In this document: in pieces, positions 17,313-25,224 of the stretch
Layout: each line of letters starts with the position of its first letter
Numbering within the stretch: position 1 is the stretch's first letter
Origin: Marinobacter mobilis
GTDB taxonomy: Bacteria; Pseudomonadota; Gammaproteobacteria; Pseudomonadales; Oleiphilaceae
Direction of reading: 5' to 3'
Assembly (NCBI RefSeq): GCF_900106945.1
Contig: NZ_FNNE01000001.1
Span: 62,001-126,000, forward strand
Length of the DNA: 64,000 bases
Program-made: the position numbers and the translations under genes
Notes under the pieces: generated by a model
What the model saw: only the letters and a program-made list of their open reading frames with translations
What the model was told of the DNA's origin: nothing
Databases searched by the model: none

Positions 17313-17678
17313 TCAGGCCTGCTTCATCCGGTCGGTGTAAGGTGGCCAGCCCAGGGGTTTGCCAGCCAACAGGTGCAGGTGGATATGAAATACCGTCTGA
17401 CCGGCGCTTTCTCCGCAGTTCATCACGGTGCGATAGCCTGCGTCGTCAAAGCCCATCTCTTTGGCCAGCTTGGCCGCCACCAGGTACAGGTGGCCGACCA
17501 GTTCGCGGTCGCCCGCTTCCAGATCATTGATGGTGGCAATCGCCCGTTTGGGGATGATCAGCAGGTGTACCGGGGCTTGGGGGTTGATGTCACGGAACGC
17601 CAGGCTGAGGTCGTCTTCATAGACGATGTCCGCGGGAATCTCGCGGTTGATGATCTTGTTGAAAATCGTTTCTGACAT
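17313..17678 (-). CDS. HIT family purine nucleoside phosphoramidase
   Basis: A 121-residue histidine-triad protein. The active-site motif HIHLHLL is at 98-104, preceded by NCGESAGQTVFH, typical of the HinT branch that hydrolyses AMP-lysine and similar phosphoramidates as a cytosolic dimer. The N-terminal TIFNKIINREIPADIVYEDD is also classical. It is divergent from nothing nearby: it shares a terminator with phoU and sits upstream of no clear partner. hinT is the likely E. coli equivalent. Confidence 0.92.
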   Translation of the reverse strand: MSETIFNKIINREIPADIVYEDDLSLAFRDINPQAPVHLLIIPKRAIATINDLEAGDRELVGHLYLVAAKLAKEMGFDDAGYRTVMNCGESAGQTVFHIHLHLLAGKPLGWPPYTDRMKQA

Positions 17679-17737
17679 GGTGGTTGTGTCCTTGCCGTCG
17701 TGGTGGTTCTGATCGTAACCCGGTATCAGGCTGCCGC

Positions 17738-19033
17738 TCAGGGGAGTGGCAGCGAGGGCAGCCGGCTGGCCAGCAGTTGCAGCACCGCGGGCAGTTCTTC
17801 CTCGATACCCATGGCGTAGCGGGCGACGCGGTTTTTTGCGAAAGGCAGGGCCTGAGCCATGCCGAGGCCCAGGTTGCGTGCCAGATGCAACGGTGGAATG
17901 CGGTTGCTGAACAGGTAATAGAACAGATCCATGGCCAGCATCATGCGCCGGTTGGCCGGGCGCCGCTGTTGCTCATACTGCTGCAGGCAGCTGCTGTCGC
18001 TCAGGTTGAGACCGTTTCGGCGACATTCTTTAAGCAGGTCCTGCAGGCACTGGGCATCCTGGAAGCCCAGATTGACGCCCTGGCCGGCCAGCGGGTTGAT
18101 GGTGTGGGCGGAATCGCCAACCAGGACCACCCGGCCGTTGCTGTAGCTGTTCGCATGCTGGCGGGCGATGGGGAAGCTGGCGCAGGCATCGATATGGGTC
18201 AGTGGCGGCAATTCCGGCGGAAACGCGCGCTGGATCTCGGCCAGCAGGTCCGGTTTGCTCATCGCCTTGAGCCGGCTCAGGGTGTCCGGGCTGTCGTACC
18301 AGACCAGTGAGGCCCAGCTTTCCTGGGGGAAGGCATCGCCCGCGCTGTGCAGGGGCAGAAAGGCTCGTGGCCCACTGGGATGAAACGCTTGCCAGGTGAT
18401 GTCCTCAACCGCGCCGCGATACCGTACTGAAATAACCATGGCCTGCTGGCTGTACTGATCCCGCTGGGTCCCAATGTCGGCCATCTCCCTGACACGGGAC
18501 TGGGCACCATCGGCACCGACAACCAGTTGGCAGCTGAGTTCGCGGCCGTCATCAAGGGTGACGGTCGCCTGATCCTGCTGCTGGCAGACCGCGCTGACAC
18601 CGCTGCCAGCGAGCAGATCAACCGAAGGTTGCTCACGGACACATTGCCACAGGGCGTACTGGGTTACCCGGTTCTCGACGATATGACCGAGATGGCCGGT
18701 GTTGAGGTCGGTGGCGTTGAAGATGGTTTGGCCGAGGCGGGCGGGCAGCAAATTGCTCAGTGGGTGGCGGGTTTCGTCCCATACCCCCAGGCGGGTGTAC
18801 GGCGTCAACCGCATGGTCGCCATTTTCTGCCAGGCACCCAGTTGCCGCAGGTAACGCTCGTTACCGGCGCTGATGGCCGACACCCTCAGGTCGGGCGACT
18901 GAGCGGGATCGAACGCCCCGGCGCTGTCCCGGTCGATCAGGGCAACGCTGAATCCGTTCTGGCCGAGGCCGGTGGCCAGAGCGGCACCGACCATACCGGC
19001 GCCCACCACCACAATGTCATACGCTTGTGTCAT
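17738..19033 (-). CDS. ubiF: UbiF-type ubiquinone biosynthesis FAD monooxygenase
   Basis: A 431-residue flavoprotein hydroxylase of the UbiH/UbiF/UbiI/COQ6 family that hydroxylates the ubiquinone ring. The FAD dinucleotide loop VVGAGMVGAALA is at about 9-20, DG-type motif VVGADGAQSRVR is mid-protein, and the second FAD motif GDSAHTINPLAGQGVNLGFQD is complete. ISAIS near the N-terminus, ASLVWYDSP in the middle, and PPLHLARNLGLGMAQ near the C-terminus resemble E. coli UbiF (the C6 hydroxylase) more than UbiH or UbiI. Paralogue assignment still needs a tree. Two other ubiquinone genes (ubiA, ubiC) lie elsewhere in the window. Confidence 0.8.
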   Translation of the reverse strand: MTQAYDIVVVGAGMVGAALATGLGQNGFSVALIDRDSAGAFDPAQSPDLRVSAISAGNERYLRQLGAWQKMATMRLTPYTRLGVWDETRHPLSNLLPARLGQTIFNATDLNTGHLGHIVENRVTQYALWQCVREQPSVDLLAGSGVSAVCQQQDQATVTLDDGRELSCQLVVGADGAQSRVREMADIGTQRDQYSQQAMVISVRYRGAVEDITWQAFHPSGPRAFLPLHSAGDAFPQESWASLVWYDSPDTLSRLKAMSKPDLLAEIQRAFPPELPPLTHIDACASFPIARQHANSYSNGRVVLVGDSAHTINPLAGQGVNLGFQDAQCLQDLLKECRRNGLNLSDSSCLQQYEQQRRPANRRMMLAMDLFYYLFSNRIPPLHLARNLGLGMAQALPFAKNRVARYAMGIEEELPAVLQLLASRLPSLPLP

Positions 19034-19146
19034 AGGAATATCCTGTCCGAGGCTCCCAAGTTTACGCGATGGAGCCGCGGAGACAAGCGTACCCGCAGCT
19101 GGGCGGCGGTGGGATGACCTGGCTCAGGTTCGGGGCAGGCGTGACC

Positions 19147-19707
19147 TCAATAACCCATGAGATCCTGGGAGATCAGGTCATCATTCTGCATTTTTCGGGG
19201 TTTCTGCCCTTTACGCAGCCAGGCCGGCTTCTGGGCGCCAGGTTTGGTGAAGCCCTGATTGATGACCACTGGGTGAACCAGCTCCAGGAAGTCGCTGGTT
19301 TTCATGTGGATGGATTCGGTATGCGTGCCAGCGGCAAAGGCCAGTTCAGGCTGGAGGGTAAGGGCTTCGCAGCAATACACCGACATATCAAAAAGATTGC
19401 CAAAGGGGGGCATGGCACCGACTTCACACTCTGGGAACCGGTCCTGGAATTCCTGTTCGTCCGCAAGATCAAGAAAGTCGGTATCCAGCACGCTGCTGAG
19501 GCGATCCCAACGCACTCGCCAGGTCGCAGGCATGACCAGCATCGCCATCTTGCCGTCCAGCTCGATGATGACGGTCTTGGCGACACGGTCTCCGGCAATC
19601 TGGACATGATGGGCCAGTTGCTGGGCGGTGTAAGCGGGAGGGTGGGGCAGGCACATGTATTCAACACGCGCCTGGTCGAGAAAGTCTTTCAACTGTTGTA
19701 CCGGCAT
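19147..19707 (-). CDS. YbaK/ProX-type aminoacyl-tRNA deacylase
   Basis: A 186-residue protein whose first 150 residues match the YbaK/EbsC editing fold: AKTVIIELDGKMAMLVMPAT carries the conserved Lys, and the GAMPPFGNLFDMSVYCC stretch corresponds to the substrate pocket. Proteins of this fold hydrolyse mis-acylated tRNAs such as Cys-tRNAPro or Ala-tRNAPro in trans. The last 35 residues form a basic tail (PAWLRKGQKPRKMQ) that may aid RNA binding. Substrate specificity cannot be told. Confidence 0.82.
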   Translation of the reverse strand: MPVQQLKDFLDQARVEYMCLPHPPAYTAQQLAHHVQIAGDRVAKTVIIELDGKMAMLVMPATWRVRWDRLSSVLDTDFLDLADEQEFQDRFPECEVGAMPPFGNLFDMSVYCCEALTLQPELAFAAGTHTESIHMKTSDFLELVHPVVINQGFTKPGAQKPAWLRKGQKPRKMQNDDLISQDLMGY

Positions 19708-19870
19708 CGTTACAACCTCCTACCAGCAATGACAGTTTACCGGCTCGACGTCAGTCGGAAGCGTCAACCGGACGTAGGGAACGAGAGCGTGGAAGGTGGC
19801 ATTCCCCTACCCGTCAGCTTAGCCAAGACGGAGGAGAAAGCTAGAGTATTTCTGGTGGTTTTGAGATTTC

Positions 19871-19896
19871 CGTCCCAGTTGGTCGCCACTGGGACG
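19871..19896. repeat. Inverted repeat upstream of the ybaK-like gene
   Basis: Nine-base perfect arms CGTCCCAGT and ACTGGGACG with an 8-base spacer lie between the mscS terminator and the YbaK-like gene. It may be a backup terminator for mscS or an operator. Confidence 0.35.
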
Positions 19897-19911
19897 TGGC
19901 GGGAAAAGAAA

Positions 19912-19938
19912 AAGGGAACCCCGGTCTGGGGTTCCCTT
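19912..19938 (-). terminator. Intrinsic terminator of mscS
   Basis: Eleven-base arms AAGGGAACCCC and GGGGTTCCCTT around the loop GGTCT. Read leftward, the stem is followed by TTTTCTTTTCCC, a T-rich tract, so it ends the mscS transcript. Confidence 0.8.
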
Positions 19939-19968
19939 GCTGTTGGGGACGGTGCAGGGGTACTGGGC

Positions 19969-20802
19969 TCAGTCCTGTTTAAAAATATGCACGTCCCGTT
20001 GTGGGAAAGGAATGGAAATGCCTTCTGCATCAAAGGTCTTCTTCACATTTTCCTGCATGTCGAAGTAAATCCCCCAGTAGTCAGCCGCCTTGGCCCAGAC
20101 GCGAACAGTAAAGTCCACGGAGCTTTCACCGAGGTTACCAACCACAACCATAGGGGCCGGATCCTTGAGCACGCGCTCGTCCTGCTCCAGCAGTCGCATA
20201 ATGGTGGCCTTGGCCTTGCCGATATCGTCGCCATATCCGATGCCGAAGCTCATATCGACACGGCGGGTGTCGTAAGCGCTGAGATTGATCAGGCTGGAGT
20301 TGGACAGGTTGCCGTTAGGGATGACAATGCGGCGGTTATCGAAGGTATTGAGGACGGTGTAGAGAATCTGGATTTCCACCACGGTGCCCAGGTAACCCTG
20401 GGCCTCGATGACATCGCCGACCTTGAAGGGCTTGAAGATAAGGATCAGTACCCCGCCGGCAAAATTGGCCAGGCTGCCCTGCAGGGCCAGACCAACGGCG
20501 AGGCCGGCGGCACCCATAATGGCAACGAAGGAGGTCGTGGCGATGCCCACCATCGACGCGACCGAGATCAGCAGCAGAATTTTCAGGGTGACACCGATCA
20601 GACCACACAGGAACTTGCTCAGGGTGGGGTCTTTGGCGGTGAGACGGGCTTCCAGTACCCGAACCAGGCGGCCGATCAGCCACAGGCCGATGAGCAGGGT
20701 GACAATCGCCAAAATCACTTTGGGAGCGTAGGTCATGACCATGGCGGCGGCCTGGTCCATCAGCTCGGTGGCTTGTCCATTCGATCCGAAGAGGTCGTCC
20801 AT
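19969..20802 (-). CDS. mscS: Small-conductance mechanosensitive channel MscS
   Basis: A 277-residue inner-membrane channel that opens under high membrane tension and protects against hypo-osmotic shock. Three N-terminal membrane helices are visible; the pore helix has the Ala/Gly-rich pattern GAAGLAVGLALQGSLANFAGGVLIL with the glutamine and glycine hinge of MscS. The beta domain follows with FKVGDVIEA and RRIVIPNGNL. The length is close to E. coli MscS (286). A start at 20802 gives a normal N-terminus. It appears monocistronic, with its own terminator. Confidence 0.94.
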   Translation of the reverse strand: MDDLFGSNGQATELMDQAAAMVMTYAPKVILAIVTLLIGLWLIGRLVRVLEARLTAKDPTLSKFLCGLIGVTLKILLLISVASMVGIATTSFVAIMGAAGLAVGLALQGSLANFAGGVLILIFKPFKVGDVIEAQGYLGTVVEIQILYTVLNTFDNRRIVIPNGNLSNSSLINLSAYDTRRVDMSFGIGYGDDIGKAKATIMRLLEQDERVLKDPAPMVVVGNLGESSVDFTVRVWAKAADYWGIYFDMQENVKKTFDAEGISIPFPQRDVHIFKQD

Positions 20803-20994
20803 AAGAACTCCTTGTTCACAATATTGGGGGTAGGTCTGAGGGTGAAACGGGCAGCACAGTACGTGGCCGATAACGACGGCCTCTGCCGATACTTATAGCA
20901 GAGTATGCCCTTGATTGTGTAACGATTATGACACGATTGGCCCAAATATCAGGCGGCGCTCAGAGCCGATGTCGCGTTGTTGTGGCGGCGAGGC

Positions 20995-22083
20995 TCAGGA
21001 CTGACTCCAGTTCACCAGTTCATCCGGGCCGCCGCGGGCTGCAATACGTCCGGCTTTCTGGCTGAGCTGGTAGTCGTACATGGGGTCGTAGTAGTCGGTC
21101 AGCAGGTGCTGGATCCAGGCATCGTGACCGCTCAGGTCACCGCTGGCCTGCTGCTGTTGCAGGGCGGTTTCCATCAGCTGGCGTAGCTGCTGGTGGCGAA
21201 GCCCCCCGAGTCGTTTGCGGATGCGGTCGAGGGCGCTGAGCAGGTAATCACTGAAATTGCTCCAGCCGGCCTCTTCGCCATCCCGTTCATGGTAGGCGGC
21301 GAGCATGTCTTCAACATAATCTTCGCGGATGATGGCGATGCGCTCCTCCATCGGCCGTTCGAGGATCAGCAATTCGGCTTCCGCCATGCGCGCGCGCAGG
21401 GTATCGGTCAGACAGCAGCGGCCAATCAGTTTGCTTTCGTCTTCGAGGTAGATCGGGCCGCGGTGTTGGTGGCGGGCCTTGAGCATGGCCACGGCAAGCC
21501 GGTTCTCGAAATCAATCTGGCCCGGCTGTGGCGATACCTGGCGGCCAAAGCTGGAACCGCGATGGTTGGCCAGGCCTTCGAGGTCGACAGGGTTGGGCAG
21601 CCGCTTCAGCACTCGGGTTTTTCCCGTGCCGGTACGACCACTGAGAATACGGAATGAGGCGGTGGCCGTGACGTCTTCCAGGCTGTCGATCAGGAAACGG
21701 CGCATGGCCTTGTAGCCGCCGCTGACCAGGGGGAACTCGACACCGGCTTCGGTGAGCCAGCGCTGGGTTAGCTGTGAGCGTAACCCGCCGCGAAAGCAGA
21801 ACAGGTAGCCTTCGGGATTCTGTAACGCAAACCGTTTCCAGGCCGCAATACGCTCGTCCTTGAGGTCGCCCGCCACGAGCTGATGGCCCAGCTCAATGGC
21901 CTTGTCCTGGCCTTTGTCCTTGTAACAGATCCCTACCCGGTGACGCTCGTCGTCATTCATCAGGGGCGCATTAACCGCGTTGGGAAAGCTGCCCCTGGTG
22001 AACTCGATCGGGGCCCGGACATCCATTAGCGGGGTGTCATTGAGGAAAAGCTGAAGGTAGTTGTCGGTATTCGGTCTGGCCAT
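20995..22083 (-). CDS. selU: tRNA 2-selenouridine synthase SelU/MnmH
   Basis: A 362-residue protein that converts 2-thiouridine at the wobble position of certain tRNAs to geranylated or 2-selenouridine forms. The N-terminal rhodanese domain holds the catalytic Cys in [10 protein letters not shown] (C96), so it is of the active type. A P-loop GRTGTGKT near residue 148 begins the C-terminal nucleotide-binding domain. Length matches E. coli YbbB (364). Selenium use requires SelD elsewhere in the genome, which this window does not show. Confidence 0.93.
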   Translation of the reverse strand: MARPNTDNYLQLFLNDTPLMDVRAPIEFTRGSFPNAVNAPLMNDDERHRVGICYKDKGQDKAIELGHQLVAGDLKDERIAAWKRFALQNPEGYLFCFRGGLRSQLTQRWLTEAGVEFPLVSGGYKAMRRFLIDSLEDVTATASFRILSGRTGTGKTRVLKRLPNPVDLEGLANHRGSSFGRQVSPQPGQIDFENRLAVAMLKARHQHRGPIYLEDESKLIGRCCLTDTLRARMAEAELLILERPMEERIAIIREDYVEDMLAAYHERDGEEAGWSNFSDYLLSALDRIRKRLGGLRHQQLRQLMETALQQQQASGDLSGHDAWIQHLLTDYYDPMYDYQLSQKAGRIAARGGPDELVNWSQS

Positions 22084-22237
22084 GAGCGTTCGGGTTTCAC
22101 TGCGCCGGAATGGAGGGCGCAGTATATCGGAAACGGCGAAATTTTACCCATCAGGGTGGTCTCGGGGTGAGGGAGAGGTGATGGACGGTACATCGGTCAG
22201 TAGAATAGGGGTTTGTCTATCGAACACAGGATGCCCC

Positions 22238-22888
22238 ATGTCGACACATGTCCTCGACCGCCACCTGCAGAAGACCCTGAGCCGGGGCCGCGTGGCGGCA
22301 ACCCGGCCCGCCGGTTGTCCCGATATCGAGCTTTACCTGTTTGATCCGCAGGTGCTGGACGGCCCCCTCAGCCATGACGAAGCCCAGGCGGTGGTGGGCG
22401 AGCCGGCCTACTGGTCCTTCTGCTGGGCCAGCGGTCAGGTGCTGGCGCAATGGATTCTGCAGCATCCGCACTTGGTGGCCGGCAAACGGGTGCTGGATTT
22501 TGGCAGTGGTTCCGGGATCGTGGCGATCGCCGCGGCCATTGCCGGAGCCGCCGAAGTGGTCGCCTGCGACCTTGATCCGGCAGCACTGGACGCAGCTGAA
22601 GCAAATGCTGCGGGCAACGGTGTGGCTCTGAAACGCTGTGAGGACTGGTATCAGCGTCCGCAAGCGCTGGACGTGATTACCGCCGCTGATGTGCTCTACG
22701 ATCCGGACAACCGAGGCTTCCTGGCAGAGTTTCGGGCAGCCGCGCCTCAGGTTCTGCTGGCCGATTCCCGGGTCAGGGATCTGGGCGATCCCGCTTATGT
22801 CCGGCAGGCAGTGATCGAAGCAAGAACCTGGCCGGACCTCAATGAATTTGAGGAGTTCAACCAGGTACGGATCTATCACACCGTCTGA
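22238..22888 (+). CDS. Class I SAM-dependent methyltransferase (L11 MTase/ETFB-lysine MTase-like)
   Basis: A 216-residue Rossmann-fold methyltransferase. The SAM loop is [16 protein letters not shown], followed by acidic [10 protein letters not shown] and the post-motif TAADVLYD. The lead-in [20 protein letters not shown] is typical of the METTL20/lysine-methyltransferase-like group of small methyltransferases, whose bacterial members can methylate the electron-transfer flavoprotein beta subunit. The target here is unknown. I place the start at ATG 22238; an open frame continues upstream to 22061 but overlaps the selU start on the other strand. Confidence 0.8.
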   Translation: MSTHVLDRHLQKTLSRGRVAATRPAGCPDIELYLFDPQVLDGPLSHDEAQAVVGEPAYWSFCWASGQVLAQWILQHPHLVAGKRVLDFGSGSGIVAIAAAIAGAAEVVACDLDPAALDAAEANAAGNGVALKRCEDWYQRPQALDVITAADVLYDPDNRGFLAEFRAAAPQVLLADSRVRDLGDPAYVRQAVIEARTWPDLNEFEEFNQVRIYHTV

Positions 22889-22965
22889 GCGCGGCGCGGC
22901 TGTCATGGATCGGTAACCGGGTCGGCTTTATATAGGCGCCAGGGTTAAACAAGAGGGTATCCACC

Positions 22966-23487
22966 ATGACACGCGAGTTGTTGTTGCTTCGGCATGGCAA
23001 GTCTGACTGGCGGAAGCCGGTGGCAGATTATGATCGCCCTTTGAGGAAGCGGGGGCGGCAGGGGGCAAAGCAGATCGGGGTCTGGCTGGAACAGCAAGGC
23101 CTGGTGCCGGACTATGTGCTGAGCTCGCCGGCGGAGCGGACCCAGGCAACCGCGGAAAAGTGTGTGCGGATTCTGGGCCGGAAAGGGTCGTGGGTGCATA
23201 CGGACAAACAGCTCTACCTGGCGGATGCCAGCACGATACTGAACGCATTGCAGCGAATTCCCGGGGAATATCAGCGGGTACTGTTGGTTGGTCATAACCC
23301 GGGGCTGGAGGATCTGGTGCGGCAGTTGGCGACGCAGCCGCCCACGACGCCGGAGGATGGCAAACTGATCCCGACCGCCACCCTGGCGCATTTCTGCATC
23401 CCCGGAGACTGGCATCACCTGTCATGGGGGCAGGGTGAGCTGGTCCAGATTATCCGGGCCAGAAACCTTGTGCTTGCCTCGGCCTGA
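22966..23487 (+). CDS. sixA: SixA-like phosphohistidine phosphatase
   Basis: A 173-residue histidine phosphatase superfamily member. The catalytic RHG motif (9-11) is in LLLRHGKSDW, the second active-site His in LVGHNPGLEDL, and the arginine in SSPAERTQATA. SixA proteins dephosphorylate phosphohistidine on the NPr/PTS or HPt proteins such as ArcB. The length is close to E. coli SixA (161). It lies directly before the sRNA locus on the opposite strand. The partner is unknown. Confidence 0.87.
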   Translation: MTRELLLLRHGKSDWRKPVADYDRPLRKRGRQGAKQIGVWLEQQGLVPDYVLSSPAERTQATAEKCVRILGRKGSWVHTDKQLYLADASTILNALQRIPGEYQRVLLVGHNPGLEDLVRQLATQPPTTPEDGKLIPTATLAHFCIPGDWHHLSWGQGELVQIIRARNLVLASA

Positions 23488-23520
23488 GCGCGGCTTGCGT
23501 CGGAACGGGGCTTAAGCCGG

Positions 23521-23756
23521 ACAAAAAAAAGGGCAACCATAATGGCTGCCCTTGTTCGGAACGGTTGCGACTTCCGATATCGCGTTGCAACACTCCTGTT
23601 GCGCACTGTCCTGTTCGCCGCTCCATGGCGCCAGCTTCCTAGCCAGCGTTCCAGATAATTATCCCTAAAGCCCAGCGTCCGTGGCTCCTTGCTTCTCCCC
23701 GCATCCAATTGCAGGGGTGCTTCCCAGCGTCCTTCCTTTTCCCTGTCATCCTTGAC
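23521..23756 (-). ncRNA. Putative CsrB/RsmZ-family CsrA-titrating regulatory RNA
   Basis: Read leftward from a predicted start near 23756 to the T-tract at about 23521, this 236-nt transcript contains 16 GGA triplets, where chance would give about four. Several sit in hairpin loops, the preferred CsrA/RsmA target: GUCA-AGGA-UGAC just after the start, GCU-AGGA-AGC, and GCAACA-GGAG-UGUUGC. It ends in an intrinsic terminator. This architecture matches CsrB, CsrC, RsmY and RsmZ, which sequester CsrA/RsmA when GacA/UvrY is active. An open frame of 143 codons covers the same strand but lacks any recognisable protein pattern. Family name is inferred from architecture, not from an Rfam search. Confidence 0.82.
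23529..23553 (-). terminator. Intrinsic terminator of the putative regulatory RNA
   Basis: Arms AAGGGCAACC and GGCTGCCCTT (one mismatch) surround the loop ATAAT. Read leftward the stem is followed by an unbroken run of eight T. It could also help end sixA rightward, but that side lacks a T-run. Confidence 0.88.
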
Positions 23757-23762
23757 ACGTTC

Positions 23763-23797
23763 ACTATAGCAATTCGCCCCTGACAGATTTGTGACAG
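23763..23797 (-). promoter_or_regulatory. Pho box and -10 of the putative regulatory RNA
   Basis: The complement of 23780-23797 reads CTGTCACAAATCTGTCAG, 16 of 18 to the PhoB consensus CTGTCATAAATCTGTCAC and the best of the three Pho boxes in the window. The -10 TATAGT (complement of 23763-23768) follows after 11 bp. No good -35 is present, as expected when PhoB occupies that position. Predicted start is near 23756. Confidence 0.75.
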
Positions 23798-23853
23798 GGA
23801 GCAATTTCTTGCTACATCGGTTTTGGCGACACAATTTTAAATTCAATTAAAAA

Positions 23854-23866
23854 CAATGTCTTGAGA
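23854..23866. promoter_or_regulatory. Candidate IHF site in the linker upstream of the regulatory RNA
   Basis: CAATGTCTTGAGA matches the reverse IHF consensus YAANNNNTTGATW at all but one defined position. It lies next to an AT-rich tract (23830-23853) between the GacA-type site and the promoter. The AT tract is on the less usual side, so confidence is low. Confidence 0.25.
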
Positions 23867-23926
23867 TCATTCTGTGCATTGAGATTACACCTGCGTACGC
23901 AACAATGCCGAACTGTCGCACGCATT

Positions 23927-23944
23927 TGTGAGATATCTCTTACA
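23927..23944. promoter_or_regulatory. GacA/UvrY-type upstream activating sequence
   Basis: The complement reads TGTAAGAGATATCTCACA, matching the GacA-box consensus TGTAAG-N6-CTTACA with one mismatch. It is centred about 180 bp upstream of the predicted start of the GGA-rich RNA and just downstream of the vanZ-like gene. Such far-upstream palindromes are characteristic of rsmY/rsmZ/csrB promoters. Confidence 0.7.
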
Positions 23945-23962
23945 TGGGGTTGGGGAAAGTTC

Positions 23963-24367
23963 TCACTGATGTGAGTAAGGCGGGTTATCGCCGTTGGCGG
24001 ACGGGGGAGGCAGCCTTGACCATAACGCCAGGCCCAGGGCAATTCCCACGGCGTCGGCGGCCATGTCGGCGAAGGAAAATTCGCGGTATGGCAACGGCCA
24101 CTGAATCAGTTCGATGGCAACGCCATAGCCTGCCAGTAATGTCAGCAGGGTCATCGGGCGAGCCTGGGGCCAGCCCAGACGAGCCAGCAGGGACAGCTCC
24201 AGAAAGGCCACCAGGTGATTCAGCTTGTCGCTGGGAGACGGCGGCAGCAGTTCGTTGCTGGCGGTGGTCGCCAGGTAGAGGATTGCCAGGCCTGATAACA
24301 CCAGTGCCAGACGCCAGAGCGGGAGGTAGCGGAGAATCCCAAGCAGTTGGTGTTTAAGGGCATTCAT
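23963..24367 (-). CDS. VanZ-like small membrane protein
   Basis: A 134-residue protein with about four hydrophobic segments. The family pattern SDKLNHLVAFLELSLLARLG, then GYGVAIELIQWPLPYREFSFADMAADAVGIALG, is typical of VanZ-like proteins. Their function outside teicoplanin resistance is unknown. It lies divergent from cysZ and immediately upstream, on the same strand, of the regulatory RNA's activating site, so read-through into the RNA locus is conceivable. Confidence 0.83.
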   Translation of the reverse strand: MNALKHQLLGILRYLPLWRLALVLSGLAILYLATTASNELLPPSPSDKLNHLVAFLELSLLARLGWPQARPMTLLTLLAGYGVAIELIQWPLPYREFSFADMAADAVGIALGLALWSRLPPPSANGDNPPYSHQ

Positions 24368-24459
24368 GGTCGGGTTTCGGCTGTGGCTGCGGTCGCAACA
24401 TGATATGCTTTGCGCCCCATTCCTGTCATTGCGGTAGTGACCACTGGAGCGCCTGTTTT

Positions 24460-25212
24460 ATGTTTAACGGCAACTTCTTCCACGGCCTTGGCTATCTGGG
24501 CGAAGGGTTCCGGCTTATCCGTCAGCCCGGGCTGCGGTTGTTCGTAATTATTCCCCTGCTGATCAATATCCTGCTGTTTGCGGGCATGGCCTATTTCCTG
24601 GCCATGATGTTCTCGTCGCTGGTTGATATGGCCATGGGCTGGCTGCCGGACTGGGCCTGGCTGCAAAGCCTGGACTGGCTGTTCTGGTTGCTCTATGGCG
24701 CGGTGATCCTGCTGATGCTGGCGTATGGCTTCGTGATTGTCGCCAACCTGATTGGCGCGCCGTTCTACGGCTACCTGGCGGAGCTCACCGAGAAGCACCT
24801 GACCGGCCAGGAACCGTCGGTGGACGGTGGCTGGGCGCAGATTGTGCGGGATATTCCCCGCGCGCTGTGGCGAGAGGTGCAGAAAATCCTCTATTACCTG
24901 CCCCGGGCCCTTGGCCTGTTCATCATTGGCCTGATTCCGGTCGTTAACCTGGTGGCTGCGGTGCTGTGGTTTATCTTTAACAGCTGGATGATGGCGCTGC
25001 AGTATGTGGATTATCCCGCCGATAACAACCGGGTCAGTTTTCCCGAGCTGAAACGCCAGCTGGCGCAGCAGAGGCTGTCGGCCCTTGGCTTTGGATTGCC
25101 GGTGGCATTGGCAGCGATGGTGCCGTTACTTAACCTGTTTGTTGTTCCCGCGGCGGTCTGTGGTGCCACGGCCTATTGGGTCCGTGAATCGCGGCTGCCG
25201 GTAAAGAAATAA
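24460..25212 (+). CDS. cysZ: Sulfate transporter CysZ
   Basis: A 250-residue EI24/CysZ-family inner-membrane protein that imports sulfate for cysteine synthesis. The N-terminus FFHGLGYLGEGFRLIRQPGLRLFVIIPLLINILLF-like region and the motif NLIGAPFYGYLAELTEKHLTG are conserved CysZ features; E. coli CysZ has 253 residues. Start at ATG 24460 gives the usual N-terminus; upstream codons are unrelated. rapA begins 12 bp after its stop, so the two are probably co-transcribed. Confidence 0.9.
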   Translation: MFNGNFFHGLGYLGEGFRLIRQPGLRLFVIIPLLINILLFAGMAYFLAMMFSSLVDMAMGWLPDWAWLQSLDWLFWLLYGAVILLMLAYGFVIVANLIGAPFYGYLAELTEKHLTGQEPSVDGGWAQIVRDIPRALWREVQKILYYLPRALGLFIIGLIPVVNLVAAVLWFIFNSWMMALQYVDYPADNNRVSFPELKRQLAQQRLSALGFGLPVALAAMVPLLNLFVVPAAVCGATAYWVRESRLPVKK

Positions 25213-25224
25213 GTTGGAGGTTTT

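Noticed and set aside
19069..20898. A 609-codon frame on the plus strand across the YbaK-like and mscS genes
   Set aside because: It is antisense to two well-recognised genes and reads through the mscS terminator.
23415..23846. A 143-codon open frame on the minus strand across the GGA-rich region
   Set aside because: It overlaps the end of sixA, the terminator hairpin and the promoter signals, has no ribosome site, and its composition is explained by GGA-rich RNA.
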